A stretch of DNA of 64,000 bases from an uncultured Pseudomonadota bacterium (GCA_949295915.1 CASFNB010000005.1:1-64000); one strand, 5' to 3'; counted from the stretch's first letter, positions 44,403-52,857 are shown. The notes: generated by a model not told the origin, from the letters alone. Program-made: numbers and translations.

Positions 44403-45562
44403 TATCGTGGCATCCTTAGCTTCATTTGGCGTTCGAGTTCTTCTGCATTTTTGCGTTCCAAAATAATCTCATCGCCTTCAAACAAATCATCGGAAGAAAC
44501 TTCGGTATTGTTATCGTCACTCACACCTGTTTTCACGGTAATACGAACCGGTTGTCCTTTGCGCAAAACCCAAATTCCTTTATCTTTATAGCGTTTGGCA
44601 GAAGTTCCGTTTTCATCGGTCATATAAAAACGCAAAGCTTTGTTAGAAACGAGGAACACATTTTCTTTATTGGAGGTGATAATTTCCACATTAGCGGTCA
44701 TACCGGGTTTGAGTTTCAAATCTTTGTTATCAATTTCAATAATCACTTCATAGGTTACGACATTTGAGGTTGTAATGGCTTGGTTGCGCACTTGAGTAAC
44801 AATACCATGGAAGACTTCATCGGGATAGCTATCAACGCTGAAATCTACTTTTTGACCATCTTTAACCTTAGCAATATCGGCTTCCACCACCGAGGCTTCA
44901 ATTTGCATTTTAGTCAAGTCTTCAGCCACGGTTACAAGCGTCGGCGTTTGGAAGCTGGCAGCCACGGTTTGCCCCACTTCCACTTCTTTAGAAACGACAA
45001 TGCCGTCCACCGGAGAAACGATTTTAGTATAATTCAAATCAATAAGAGCAGAGTTAAGCGCTGCTTCGGCTTGTTTTACTTGGGCTTCTTGCAAAGCAAG
45101 TTGCGCAACCGCATTATCATAATCACGCTCGGCAGATTCGAGTTCGGCATCGGCAGAATAACGTGATTTATTGAGTTTTTGAATACGGGCAAGATGTTTT
45201 TTATAGTAAGTAATGTCATTTTTCACCACATCGACTTGCGCTTTGGCAATATCCAAAGCGGCTTGTTTCTGCGCCACGGTTGCCTCAAACAAAGCCGGAT
45301 CAATCTGTGCCAGAATCTGATTTTTAGTCACTTTAGAGTTATAATCGACATAAATTTCGGAGATTGTACCGGAAACTTGTGTACCGATATTGATGGTGGA
45401 AATTGGGTTAATAATACCGGAAGCAGTAACTTTTTCAATAATATTACCTTTGGCAAGTTTTTGAGTAATATATTCATTTTTTCCGCCTTCAGGTGCAAGA
45501 ATCAAGAATCCGACTCCGATAAGGACACAAGCAATTACACCATATTTTGTATATTTACGCAT
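44402..45562 (-). CDS. MacA/HlyD-type periplasmic adaptor
   Basis: A membrane-fusion protein of 386 residues, anchored by an N-terminal TM (YGVIACVLIGVGFLILAP). Barrel-sandwich (lipoyl-like) halves are NIGTQVSGTISEIYVDYNSKVTKNQILAQID and LNYTKIVSPVDGIVVSKEVEVGQTVAASFQ, with a coiled-coil hairpin between them. A beta-barrel domain ends in an acidic SSDDLFEGDEII region. ATG at 45562 is preferred (AAAGG upstream); a GTG at 45571 is in frame but too close to the SD. No TolC-like outer-membrane protein is in the window. Confidence 0.9.
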   Translation of the reverse strand: MRKYTKYGVIACVLIGVGFLILAPEGGKNEYITQKLAKGNIIEKVTASGIINPISTINIGTQVSGTISEIYVDYNSKVTKNQILAQIDPALFEATVAQKQAALDIAKAQVDVVKNDITYYKKHLARIQKLNKSRYSADAELESAERDYDNAVAQLALQEAQVKQAEAALNSALIDLNYTKIVSPVDGIVVSKEVEVGQTVAASFQTPTLVTVAEDLTKMQIEASVVEADIAKVKDGQKVDFSVDSYPDEVFHGIVTQVRNQAITTSNVVTYEVIIEIDNKDLKLKPGMTANVEIITSNKENVFLVSNKALRFYMTDENGTSAKRYKDKGIWVLRKGQPVRITVKTGVSDDNNTEVSSDDLFEGDEIILERKNAEELERQMKLRMPR

Positions 45563-45642
45563 TATTTTCACAACCTTTACTATAAAAAAACATCAATTTT
45601 GTTTTTAAAATAAGCAAATTTATTTAAAAATCCACAAAATTC

Positions 45643-45671
45643 TTGTCATCATCATTTTTTGTCTATATTAT
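45643..45671 (+). promoter_or_regulatory. Putative sigma-70 promoter of the 45.8-46.8 kb genes
   Basis: TTGTCA (45643-45648) and TATTAT (45666-45671) are 17 bases apart. Directly after it, AGAGAC and GTCTCT (45673-45694) form a small hairpin at the transcript start. Upstream genes run the other way. Confidence 0.65.
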
Positions 45672-45762
45672 AGAGACAATATTTTAAGTCTCTGTATATT
45701 ATTAACGCAAGAATGGAGGTAAAAGTTCAAACTTGCAAGTATTAACATAAAAAATTTTTATT

Positions 45763-46023
45763 ATGGAAAAAAGATTAAAAAAAACAATCCTTCCTCTAAG
45801 AAAGGCCGCTTTCTTAAAAAGAGTAATCATTGAAATAGAAGAAAGAAGGAGTATAGCTCCGAAAGTTCTAAATCGTTTAAGGAAGTTATTTCTAAAAAAG
45901 AAATTCAGCGGCATTCAGAAATGCTGTTATGAAGTTGTTATAGCTCTCGGTATGAGCGGCAACACCGAATTGAGAGCTTTAGCAAGTGAATTTAATGCTA
46001 TATTGAATAACGCTTGCAGATAA
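45763..46023 (+). CDS. Hypothetical small basic protein
   Basis: An 86-residue, strongly basic protein (MEKRLKKTILPLRKAAFLKRVIIEIEERRSIAPKVLNRLRKLFLKKKF) of unknown function, which could bind nucleic acid. There is no SD; the ATG follows AAAAAATTTTTATT. A short frame with its own ATG (45713-45745, ten residues, MEVKVQTCKY) ends just before it and may be a leader peptide. It is 27 bases upstream of the 263-aa gene and probably cotranscribed. Confidence 0.6.
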   Translation: MEKRLKKTILPLRKAAFLKRVIIEIEERRSIAPKVLNRLRKLFLKKKFSGIQKCCYEVVIALGMSGNTELRALASEFNAILNNACR

Positions 46024-46050
46024 ATTTTTTTGTTAATTAAAATATAAAAA

Positions 46051-46842
46051 ATGGAAAAAAAGAAGTTTTTTGAAGAAATTGCTAATCTTCCGTTATCGGA
46101 AAAAATTGAAAAAGTAAAAAACGAAAATTCAATTTCTGCTGATGAAAAAGAAACGATTATTGCAAGTTTTATCAGCCGAGACAAGCATCTTTCGTTAGAT
46201 GAGAAAAAAGAACTCATCCGTAAAAATTTTCCCGAAACGGGAAGCAAACTCTGGCTTCAGGTTGTTGAAACTGCTCGTAAGAAGCCTCGGAATCTGTCAA
46301 ACAAGCTTCATTTGAAAGACTATTTAACTCAAAATATGTCTTCCATTGAAGTACAAGGCACAAACAGCAAAAAAACCAAAGAACGCAACATAAGAGTATT
46401 AAACACTCTTACTGCATTCTTAACAGAAAAACGCAGGTTGAACGAATTTGTTGATAAAGATGATTGCAACATCATCCAACAGTTCTTCAAAACTGAGTTA
46501 TATGCTGATTATCGTGACCAGTTGAATGGACTTATTATCACTGCTTTTCGTTTTAGAAAACAGTTGATAAAACAACAAGCCAGTGACTTTGTGGCAGAAC
46601 TTCTTGAACAAGGAATGGTTGATACTGTTTTGATGCTGGAGTTGGTTAGAGGAGGATATATTTCGGTTGAAGTATTTTCACTTCTTCACCGCTATCCGGA
46701 TATCATAACCAACAACATACCTTTAGCACAAGAAATTGTTCGGGAAATCAACGGGCTGGCAGAAGGAGCATCCAAAGAAGAAAAAATCATGTTGGCAAAA
46801 CTCATTGACCTATACAATGAACTGATAGCCAACAAGAGATAG
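46051..46842 (+). CDS. Hypothetical protein, 263 aa
   Basis: No family is recognised. It is soluble, helix-rich and highly charged, starting MEKKKFFEEIANLPLSEKIEK. Patterns such as DFVAELLEQGMVDTVLMLELVRGGYISVEVFSLLHRYPDI suggest paired-helix units. There is no SD (AATATAAAAA before the ATG). Downstream is a hairpin terminator. Cotranscribed with the 86-aa gene from the promoter at 45643-45671. Confidence 0.65.
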   Translation: MEKKKFFEEIANLPLSEKIEKVKNENSISADEKETIIASFISRDKHLSLDEKKELIRKNFPETGSKLWLQVVETARKKPRNLSNKLHLKDYLTQNMSSIEVQGTNSKKTKERNIRVLNTLTAFLTEKRRLNEFVDKDDCNIIQQFFKTELYADYRDQLNGLIITAFRFRKQLIKQQASDFVAELLEQGMVDTVLMLELVRGGYISVEVFSLLHRYPDIITNNIPLAQEIVREINGLAEGASKEEKIMLAKLIDLYNELIANKR

Positions 46843-46868
46843 CACTTTTTTTCATTTGCAACTTATGG

Positions 46869-46906
46869 AAAGGGCGTCCTCGTGAGAAGGCGCTCTTTTG
46901 CTTTTT
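46869..46906 (+). terminator. Intrinsic terminator after the 263-aa gene
   Basis: AAAGGGCG and CGCTCTTT pair (one G-T) with an inner CCT/AGG, followed by TTTTGCTTTTT. Confidence 0.8.
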
Positions 46907-46909
46907 AAA

Positions 46910-46947
46910 ACAAAAAAAACGGATCCGATTTCACAACCAAATCCGTT
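46910..46947 (-). terminator. Intrinsic terminator of the 128-aa gene
   Basis: On the minus strand AACGGAT and ATCCGTT pair around a 16-base loop, followed by eight T. Confidence 0.8.
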
Positions 46948-46984
46948 CTGAACGAATGTTTAATAAAAGAAAAAACATAAGGTA

Positions 46985-47371
46985 TCAATCTATTCTGAAA
47001 CGAAAACCCAATCCCCCGTCACACATGGCAATTTTACCATTTATGTGTTTGTTATCGACAAGGAGTTCCATTTTATGAGCCACGTCTCGAACCCCCAATT
47101 CACGATAACTCAATTTACCGGACCAAAATCTAATTTCAGCAGTCTGAGGAACAAAACAAACATAATCAATTTGTTTTCCTGCCTTAAGAGAAAGCTTTAT
47201 TACCACAAGCGGATAATAAGCCAACTCACGTTCATAACATTCGGCAAAAAAGACTTTACCGATATTATATTTTCGGATCAAATCGGGACAAGCCTCGAGA
47301 ATAATCTTTTTAAAATCGTCAGGCGTTAAAACAACCTCGTTTTTACCTTCAAAAAAACTTTTTATGTTCAT
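46985..47371 (-). CDS. Hypothetical protein, 128 aa
   Basis: An unknown soluble alpha/beta protein with a conserved-looking core (GKVFFAECYERELAYYPLVVIKLSL then VCFVPQTAEIRFWSGKLSYRELG). There is no SD before the ATG (leader AATCTAAATTGTT). It is a single gene with its own terminator, convergent with the 263-aa gene. It belongs to the SD-less orphan group. No domain is recognised. Confidence 0.65.
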   Translation of the reverse strand: MNIKSFFEGKNEVVLTPDDFKKIILEACPDLIRKYNIGKVFFAECYERELAYYPLVVIKLSLKAGKQIDYVCFVPQTAEIRFWSGKLSYRELGVRDVAHKMELLVDNKHINGKIAMCDGGLGFRFRID

Positions 47372-47579
47372 AACAATTTAGATTTAATAATTAAACAATA
47401 TATACGAAAAGAAGCAATTAAGATACTCCGAAAGAAAAAATAGTCAAGAGATTTTATTAATCCATTGATAATAAAGCAATTTATCCAGACATACCAAATT
47501 ATTAAGAATAGGTTAAAATTTAACTTTACATTTATGCGATTTTGCCGCTAAATATGGCATAAATTTACCATAACAGAAA

Positions 47580-48122
47580 ATGAAGATTCACAAGATGGAA
47601 TACGCAAAAAAGTTATTAATAATCAGCATGATAACAATATTTATCAGCGCCTGTCAACAAACCCCGAAACCGGCAATTGTTCCGGCTGTGGAAGCGCCGA
47701 AATCATCTCTGCACCGCATGAATATCATTGGCGAAGTTGAGCCAATATATTTTCCGCCGATGAAGACTCCGTTTGCCGCACGCATAGATACCGGTGCCGA
47801 ACAATCTGCCTTAGATGCTGACAACATCAAATATTTTGAAAGAGACGGTGAAAAATGGGTTTCTTTTTCCATAACCAACCGCGAAAGCGGAGAAACGCAC
47901 CGTTTTGAAAAAGAAATTGACCGTCATATCAATATCAAGCGCATCCACTTAACCGAACGTCGCCCCATGGTCACCATGGATGTCAAATTCGGCAAAGAAA
48001 CATTTACCGCTAACTTTTCTCTGGCCCAAAGAGATAAATTTGAATATCAGGCACTTATCGGAAGAAACATTTTAACCGGACGTGCCATAGTTGATACATC
48101 CGTTTCCAACACCTTACATTAA
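47580..48122 (+). CDS. Retropepsin-like / RimB-type (PF05618) lipoprotein
   Basis: A 180-residue lipoprotein (lipobox FISAC, Cys25) with the PF05618 domain, historically called ATP-dependent Zn protease but related to retropepsin-like folds. The key motif is FAARIDTGAEQSALDADNI, with DTGA the probable catalytic Asp motif. Further on, RRPMVTMDVKFGKETFTANFSL and FEYQALIGRNILTGRAIVDTS complete the fold. It precedes a transglutaminase-like 7TM protein and an ATP-grasp ligase, a widely conserved trio. Possibly it trims a peptide tag or amide made by the ligase. The SD is weak. Confidence 0.85.
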   Translation: MKIHKMEYAKKLLIISMITIFISACQQTPKPAIVPAVEAPKSSLHRMNIIGEVEPIYFPPMKTPFAARIDTGAEQSALDADNIKYFERDGEKWVSFSITNRESGETHRFEKEIDRHINIKRIHLTERRPMVTMDVKFGKETFTANFSLAQRDKFEYQALIGRNILTGRAIVDTSVSNTLH

Positions 48123-48135
48123 ACCGAGATAAAAC

Positions 48136-49674
48136 ATGTTCAAAAAAATTTTTACGGTTCGCCAAGTTTTAACGATTTTGCTGTTATTATCCATTGCGTT
48201 TGCCGGCTACAGCATTTATTACAAAATCAAATATTGGGGATTTAGCTTTACCCCCAAACAAATGTCTGACGTCTGGACCATTGAAGCCCATGTAACCTTT
48301 ACCCCGACCGGAGATCCGATAAAAGTTTCTTTAACGACACCATCAGAAAACAACAACTTCAAAATCATGGAGCAGGATGTTATTGCCGAAGGCTACAAGA
48401 TAAAAAAGATTAAGGGAGAAACCAATCGTGTAATCTTAACCTCTCCGGTCAGAGAAGGCTTACAGAATATTTATTATCGCGTTATGCTGTTTGACAATCA
48501 AGATGCCAAAGGCAAAACCAAAGCTCCTGCTCCGGCAGCCCCAAAGCAACCGTTTTTTGACGAACAAACCTACGCCACGGCACAAAATATTCTCAAATCC
48601 GCCAAAAAGATGAAAGGCGACGAGGTTCAACAAATCATCAATCTGTTCAACCAACCCACACCTGATGCCAATGTTTTGGCTTTTCGTCCTTTGAAAAAAA
48701 ACACTAAAGATACAATAGAGGCCATTCGCAATTTATTGGCGCTGAAGAATATTCCGACTCGCACGGCCAGAGGCATAAAACTTGCCGAAGAAAAAAAATC
48801 TTTCAGTGCCGATTTAATGCTTGAAGCCTACATCAGCGGCAAATGGAAAACCTACAATGTTAAAGACGGCAGCATAGGCGTTCCGTCAGACTTCATCTTA
48901 TTTCAACGCGGCGGCGATTCTTTGTTAGACGTTGAAGGCGGAGAAGATTCTACCATAAAATTCTCAGTTATCAAATCGGTCACCTCATCCATAAACTTAG
49001 CCGGTAAGAGAGCAGATATTGCCCAACAAAAGACTTGGTTTGACTACTCTATTTACAATCTGCCGATAGCCGAACAAAATGTATTGAAATGGCTGATGAT
49101 TTTCCCGTTAGGCATTTTAATCACGGTTTTGTTGCGCAATATTGTCGGTATCACAACCATGGGAACGTTTACGCCGATGTTGCTTGCCATGTCTCTGGTC
49201 AAAACCGGATTAGCGGCAGGCTTAGTCAGCTTTGGTCTAATTATGCTCATTGGCTTATCGATGCGCGCCCTTTTGTCCAAACTCAATTTATTGCTGGTTC
49301 CGAGAATTGCCGCGGTAGTGATTTTTGTAATTTTGATAATGCAAACCTTCACCGTTTTAGGATATAGATTTAAATTGGATATGATATCTGCGGCAGCCTT
49401 TTTCCCGATTATCATCATGGCATGGATTATTGAAAGAGCCTCAATCATATGGGAAGAAGACGGCGCAAAAAACGCATGTCAAGAAATCATCAACAGCTTG
49501 ATAGCCGCATTGCTTACATATTTTGTCATCAACAATGAGGTGATAAGACACGTCATGTATGCCTTTAATGAATTAAATCTGGTTATTTTGTTCATGGTTA
49601 TGTTGCTTGGTACATATACCGGCTATCGCCTGACTGAATTGAGAAGATTCTCCCCGATTGCCGAAAGGGATTAA
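48136..49674 (+). CDS. Inactive-transglutaminase-like protein with C-terminal 7TM domain
   Basis: A 512-residue membrane protein. One TM near the N-terminus (VLTILLLLSIAFAGYSIYY) is followed by a periplasmic region with a transglutaminase-like fold (ALKNIPTRTARGIKLAEE). The catalytic Cys is not evident, fitting the inactive type (PF14400). After about residue 300 come seven TM helices (PF14402-type; MIFPLGILITVLLRNIVGITTMGTFTPMLLAMSLVKTGL). It begins 13 bases after the lipoprotein gene and its stop lies one base before the ligase ATG. It probably forms a membrane scaffold for the trio. Confidence 0.85.
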   Translation: MFKKIFTVRQVLTILLLLSIAFAGYSIYYKIKYWGFSFTPKQMSDVWTIEAHVTFTPTGDPIKVSLTTPSENNNFKIMEQDVIAEGYKIKKIKGETNRVILTSPVREGLQNIYYRVMLFDNQDAKGKTKAPAPAAPKQPFFDEQTYATAQNILKSAKKMKGDEVQQIINLFNQPTPDANVLAFRPLKKNTKDTIEAIRNLLALKNIPTRTARGIKLAEEKKSFSADLMLEAYISGKWKTYNVKDGSIGVPSDFILFQRGGDSLLDVEGGEDSTIKFSVIKSVTSSINLAGKRADIAQQKTWFDYSIYNLPIAEQNVLKWLMIFPLGILITVLLRNIVGITTMGTFTPMLLAMSLVKTGLAAGLVSFGLIMLIGLSMRALLSKLNLLLVPRIAAVVIFVILIMQTFTVLGYRFKLDMISAAAFFPIIIMAWIIERASIIWEEDGAKNACQEIINSLIAALLTYFVINNEVIRHVMYAFNELNLVILFMVMLLGTYTGYRLTELRRFSPIAERD

Positions 49675-49675
49675 G

Positions 49676-50641
49676 ATGTTTTTCAAGAGTTTTTTTTCTT
49701 CTTTTGCATCTCCGTCCAGTTTAAGAAAAGCCGGTGTTTTGGGCATGAACCGCCGCAATTTTAAATTCATTAGCAAATATAATGACAGAAAGTTATATCC
49801 GCTGGTAGATGACAAAGTTCAAACCAAAAACTTGGCGCAACAACACGACATCACCACCCCGCACCTGATTGGCGTGATTGAGCACCAATATGAGGTCAAA
49901 GACTTGCTCAAAGTCATTGGTGATAATAAAGACTTTGTGATTAAACCGGCACATGGTTCGGGCGGCAAAGGTGTTTTGGTTATCAAGTCTTTCAGTGAAG
50001 ATTGCTTTGTCAAAGCTTCGGGAGAAACCATGACTTTTCATGATGTTTACAAGCATATTTCCAACATTTTAAGCGGCTTATACAGCTTGGGCGGACAATA
50101 TGACGTTGCCGTCATTGAGGAGCTGGTACATTTCAGTAATATATTTAAGGATTACAGCTATCAAGGCATTCCCGATGTCAGGATCATTGTCTATAAAGGC
50201 TATCCGGCGATGGCGATGATGCGGCTTGCCACCAAAGCCTCCGGCGGCAGAGCGAACCTGCACCAAGGAGCCGTCGGTGTGGGCTTAGACATCAGCAAAG
50301 GCACGGCGCTAAAAGCCGTGATGAACAATCTGCCGATAGAGTTTCATCCCGATACCAATGCTAAATTGAGTGAAATTTCCGTTCCCTACTGGCGCGAACA
50401 TTTGCTGATTGGCGCTAAAGCCTATGAGATGACCGGACTTGGCTATCTGGGCGCCGATATTGTGCTTGATGCCGAAAAAGGCCCGATGATGCTTGAGTTA
50501 AACGCCCGCCCCGGCTTGGCCATTCAAATTGCCAATGGTTTGGGTATCGAAGGCGTCTTGAAGCGCATTGAGCATTATTATCCCAAAGACTTAACACCGG
50601 AAGAACGTGTCGATTTTGTTTTAAATTTTGGTAAGAAATAG
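49676..50641 (+). CDS. RimK-like alpha-L-glutamate ligase homologue (ATP-grasp)
   Basis: A 321-residue ATP-grasp ligase of the alpha-L-glutamate-ligase-like family. ATP binding is KDFVIKPAHGSGGKGVLVIK; the substrate/metal part includes VIEELVHFS, IPDVRIIVYKGYPAMAMMRL and GYLGADIVLDAEKGPMMLELNARPGLAIQIANG. The ATG at 49676 is preferred, with AAAGGG in the end of the upstream gene. It closes the conserved trio. Expected chemistry is ATP-dependent amide bond formation, probably adding glutamate or another amino acid; the acceptor is unknown. Confidence 0.9.
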   Translation: MFFKSFFSSFASPSSLRKAGVLGMNRRNFKFISKYNDRKLYPLVDDKVQTKNLAQQHDITTPHLIGVIEHQYEVKDLLKVIGDNKDFVIKPAHGSGGKGVLVIKSFSEDCFVKASGETMTFHDVYKHISNILSGLYSLGGQYDVAVIEELVHFSNIFKDYSYQGIPDVRIIVYKGYPAMAMMRLATKASGGRANLHQGAVGVGLDISKGTALKAVMNNLPIEFHPDTNAKLSEISVPYWREHLLIGAKAYEMTGLGYLGADIVLDAEKGPMMLELNARPGLAIQIANGLGIEGVLKRIEHYYPKDLTPEERVDFVLNFGKK

Positions 50642-50704
50642 TAGCAAAGCAACAAATTCATACCTATATATGAGATAGATATGATAAAACAAAGGACAAG
50701 AAAG

Positions 50705-51319
50705 ATGACAGAAGAACAAAAATTACTTAAAGGTGCAAATACCCAAAAACTTGAAAAATCTAAAACCAAAAGTTTGCCCAAAGAAGAAACAAAAAAAATA
50801 GGCGTGAGCAAAACCCGAGCCAAAAAGATTAAACATTCTTACCAAGTTAAAGATGCCGAAAACGCTTTGTTGCTCAAATTAAAAAACGGTGACGTGGTGA
50901 TAGAGATGTTCCCCGATGTGGCACCCAACCATGTTAAGAGAATCAAAGAGCTGGTCAGACAAGGTTTTTATAATGGATTGAAGTTCCACCGCGTGATAGA
51001 AGGCTTTATGGCACAAACCGGTTGCCCGTTAGGGAACGGTACCGGCGGCAGCGGTCAAAAGCTCAAAGCCGAGTTCAACAAAATGCCGCATAAGCGCGGT
51101 ACGGTTTCCATGGCGCGTTCAATGTTTCCCGATTCGGCCGATAGTCAATTTTTCATCTGCTTTGATGATTGCGATTGGCTCAACGGACAATACACCGTTT
51201 GGGGTGAAGTCACTTCCGGCATGGAATTTGTCGATATGATTAAAAAAGGCACAGGTCAAAACGGTGCTGTCAGCAATCCGGATGAAATCATCTCAATGAG
51301 CGTGATTGCCGATTTATAA
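50705..51319 (+). CDS. Cyclophilin-type peptidyl-prolyl isomerase
   Basis: A 204-residue PPIase of the cyclophilin family. The core runs from LLLKLKNGDVVIEMFPDVAPNHVKRIKELVRQGFYNGLKFHRVIEGFMAQTGCP to the end. The active-site Arg is in FHRVIEGFMAQ, and QFFI and WLNGQYTVWGEV complete the fold. A Lys-rich, disordered N-terminal tail of about 45 residues (KLEKSKTKSLPKEETKKIGVSKTRAKKIK) is unusual. The ATG at 50705 has AAAGGA upstream; an earlier ATG at 50681 has a weaker SD. Likely cytoplasmic since no signal is seen. Confidence 0.92.
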   Translation: MTEEQKLLKGANTQKLEKSKTKSLPKEETKKIGVSKTRAKKIKHSYQVKDAENALLLKLKNGDVVIEMFPDVAPNHVKRIKELVRQGFYNGLKFHRVIEGFMAQTGCPLGNGTGGSGQKLKAEFNKMPHKRGTVSMARSMFPDSADSQFFICFDDCDWLNGQYTVWGEVTSGMEFVDMIKKGTGQNGAVSNPDEIISMSVIADL

Positions 51320-51340
51320 TAAGTTATTGATTTTTCAGTT

Positions 51341-51366
51341 AAAGCCTCTTTTTTAAGAGGCTTTTT
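51341..51366 (+). terminator. Intrinsic terminator of the cyclophilin gene
   Basis: AAAGCCTC and GAGGCTTT pair around TTTTTTAA, followed by TTTG. Confidence 0.88.
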
Positions 51367-51392
51367 GCATTTTTAGACAAAAAAAGTATTAT
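51365..51392 (+). promoter_or_regulatory. Putative promoter of the 51.5-52.4 kb gene pair
   Basis: TTGCAT (51365-51370) overlaps the end of the cyclophilin terminator; TATTAT (51387-51392) lies 16 bases later. The leader is then about 140 bases, with a possible 14-residue frame (51439-51483, MAITMEKLKCSSYF). Confidence 0.5.
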
Positions 51393-51540
51393 TTAAGTCC
51401 ATAAAATGTGGTATAAAGAGTCTATCAAAAAAATAATTATGGCAATTACTATGGAAAAACTAAAGTGTAGCTCTTATTTTTAAGGGGACTTCTTTAGCCG
51501 GCGTGGTTGCTAATGTTTAATTAAAAAAAATTTTTATAAT

Positions 51541-51828
51541 ATGTGCAAATTGAAAAAAGCCCTGATAAAGGGCGACTTCCGCGCTTTGGAAACCATGAAC
51601 TTTTCTTCAAACGACATTGAATCAATCTTAACAGATGCTGAAGAAGCTCTGCGGGATGATGAAAACCTCGTAGAGGAAACTGAAGCCCGCACGCAAGCCT
51701 TAAAGCTTCGCATTGAGCGGGCTAATAAAAGAATCTCAGAAAATCGTTCCATTATCGAAAATGCAGAAAAACTGCTTGAGATGATGGAACAAGGAGAATG
51801 GTTGTCTGAATTTGATAACGAAGATTAA
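51541..51828 (+). CDS. Hypothetical coiled-coil protein (first of a paralogue pair)
   Basis: A 95-residue acidic protein, predicted coiled coil in the middle (EETEARTQALKLRIERANKRISENRSIIENAEKLLEMM). Its N-terminus (KKALIKGDFRALETMNFSSNDIES) matches the next gene (EKALLEGNLSSLMDMRIKEAEDICES), suggesting duplication. The ATG lacks an SD (TTTTTATAAT before it). A small inverted repeat, GCCCT/AGGGC, lies in the first 30 coding bases. Function unknown. Confidence 0.65.
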   Translation: MCKLKKALIKGDFRALETMNFSSNDIESILTDAEEALRDDENLVEETEARTQALKLRIERANKRISENRSIIENAEKLLEMMEQGEWLSEFDNED

Positions 51829-51853
51829 TATTCTCCTAAAAAAACTTAAAATT

Positions 51854-52378
51854 ATGGACTACACAGAAAAAGCCCTTTTAGAGGGCAACTTATCTTCATT
51901 AATGGATATGAGGATAAAAGAAGCAGAAGACATCTGTGAATCCCTATGTTGGAGAATATTGGATGTTTCGGCTTTTATTAACAATTCCGGCGAAAAAGCC
52001 GAAATTCAAAACGCAGAACAAGATCTTTCAGATTACAAAACCATGCTTGTAAACGCACAAGAATTGGTTGATCTTCTGAGAGAACAAAAAAAGAAAACCA
52101 ATCGCAAAGATTGGGAGGAAGACCTAGACGAAGAATTTCCAGAAGCTGATGACTCTCTATATATAGAGAAACTCAAACAGCGGATGGAAGAAAGTTCTGA
52201 AGACGATTTTGATTATCTTGACTTAGCCGCCCGTCTCGCTGAATTTGAAGATGAATGTGAGGAACGGGAAAAAGAATATCTGAGTTTGGATATATCAGAA
52301 CCGGAACCTAAAAAGAAACCCAAGACATCATGTCTTTCTCGTTTCTTCAAAAACTTAAAATCCTTAGTCCTTGACTAA
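51854..52378 (+). CDS. Hypothetical acidic coiled-coil protein (second of the pair)
   Basis: A 174-residue acidic protein starting MDYTEKALLEGNLSSLMDMR, with a C-terminal basic tail (KKKPKTSCLSRFFKNLKSLVLD). It contains strong helical/coiled-coil stretches with many Glu and Asp (DDFDYLDLAARLAEFEDECEEREKEYL). No SD; ATG follows AACTTAAAATT. The frame is open from 51812 but the earlier part overlaps the previous gene. The same GCCCT/AGGGC inverted repeat occurs near its start. Its stop codon lies inside the terminator stem. Confidence 0.65.
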   Translation: MDYTEKALLEGNLSSLMDMRIKEAEDICESLCWRILDVSAFINNSGEKAEIQNAEQDLSDYKTMLVNAQELVDLLREQKKKTNRKDWEEDLDEEFPEADDSLYIEKLKQRMEESSEDDFDYLDLAARLAEFEDECEEREKEYLSLDISEPEPKKKPKTSCLSRFFKNLKSLVLD

Positions 52379-52389
52379 GGATTTTTTTT
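52358..52389. terminator. Terminator between the acidic gene and the AAA gene
   Basis: ATCCTTAGTC (52360-52369) and GACTAAGGAT (52373-52382) pair perfectly around CTT, followed by seven T. It contains the stop codon of the acidic gene and lies just past the reconstructed end of the minus-strand kinase gene. Confidence 0.88.
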
Positions 52390-52857
52390 ATCCCTTGATT
52401 AGCACAAACGGATAACCTTCTTTTACATCAAACGGCTCAAATTGGGGAAGTAAGGTGTCAAAACAATTTTCATCAATGTAAAGCGCGTTGTCATCTGTTT
52501 GCGTGCGGTTGAGAACACGCTTTTTGGCAAGCGCCATATCACATTCCAAAACGTGGAAAAGACGTCAGACGTAAGGCTTTTTGCCCATTGATAATATTCT
52601 TTACGTTTGGCTTTGCTCCAAAAGCCATAATCCAAAATCACATTCTCTCCATTCTGCACGACTTGTTTAGTCTGCGTGCGAATATAATCATCGACAATTT
52701 TATATTTGGCGGCAAAATCATCAGGATTGCGTCCAAATCGCTCTTTCATAATCTCATCATGGGTAAAGAGAATGGCCGGCAATTCTAACGCCAATTTTAA
52801 AGCATAAGTCGTTTTACCAAAACCTAAAAACCCGCAGAGCAAAACAATTTGTGGCAT
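52388..52857 (-). pseudogene. Frameshifted AAA_33-type P-loop kinase
   Basis: The N-terminal part is a P-loop kinase: MPQIVLLCGFLGFGKTTYALKLA, then ILFTHDEIMKERFGR and VILDYGFWSKAKRKEYYQWAKSL. After about 52570 the frame drifts into an improbable sequence ending at 52423. In another frame, from 52564 to 52390, the expected continuation reads RLFHVLECDMALAKKRVLNRTQTDDNALYIDEN and ends LIKG at the TAA (52388-52390). A one- or two-base frameshift near 52564-52570, at a GACGTCAGACGTC-like stretch, is therefore likely. It may be a true mutation or a sequencing error. The start at 52857 is uncertain; an SD-like GAGGAGAGGA lies ~20 bases upstream. Confidence 0.75.

Noticed and set aside
52423-52570. 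Natural C-terminus of the kinase in the 52423 frame
   Set aside because: The peptide after the junction is unlike the family, while the alternative frame gives the expected sequence, so a frameshift is more likely.
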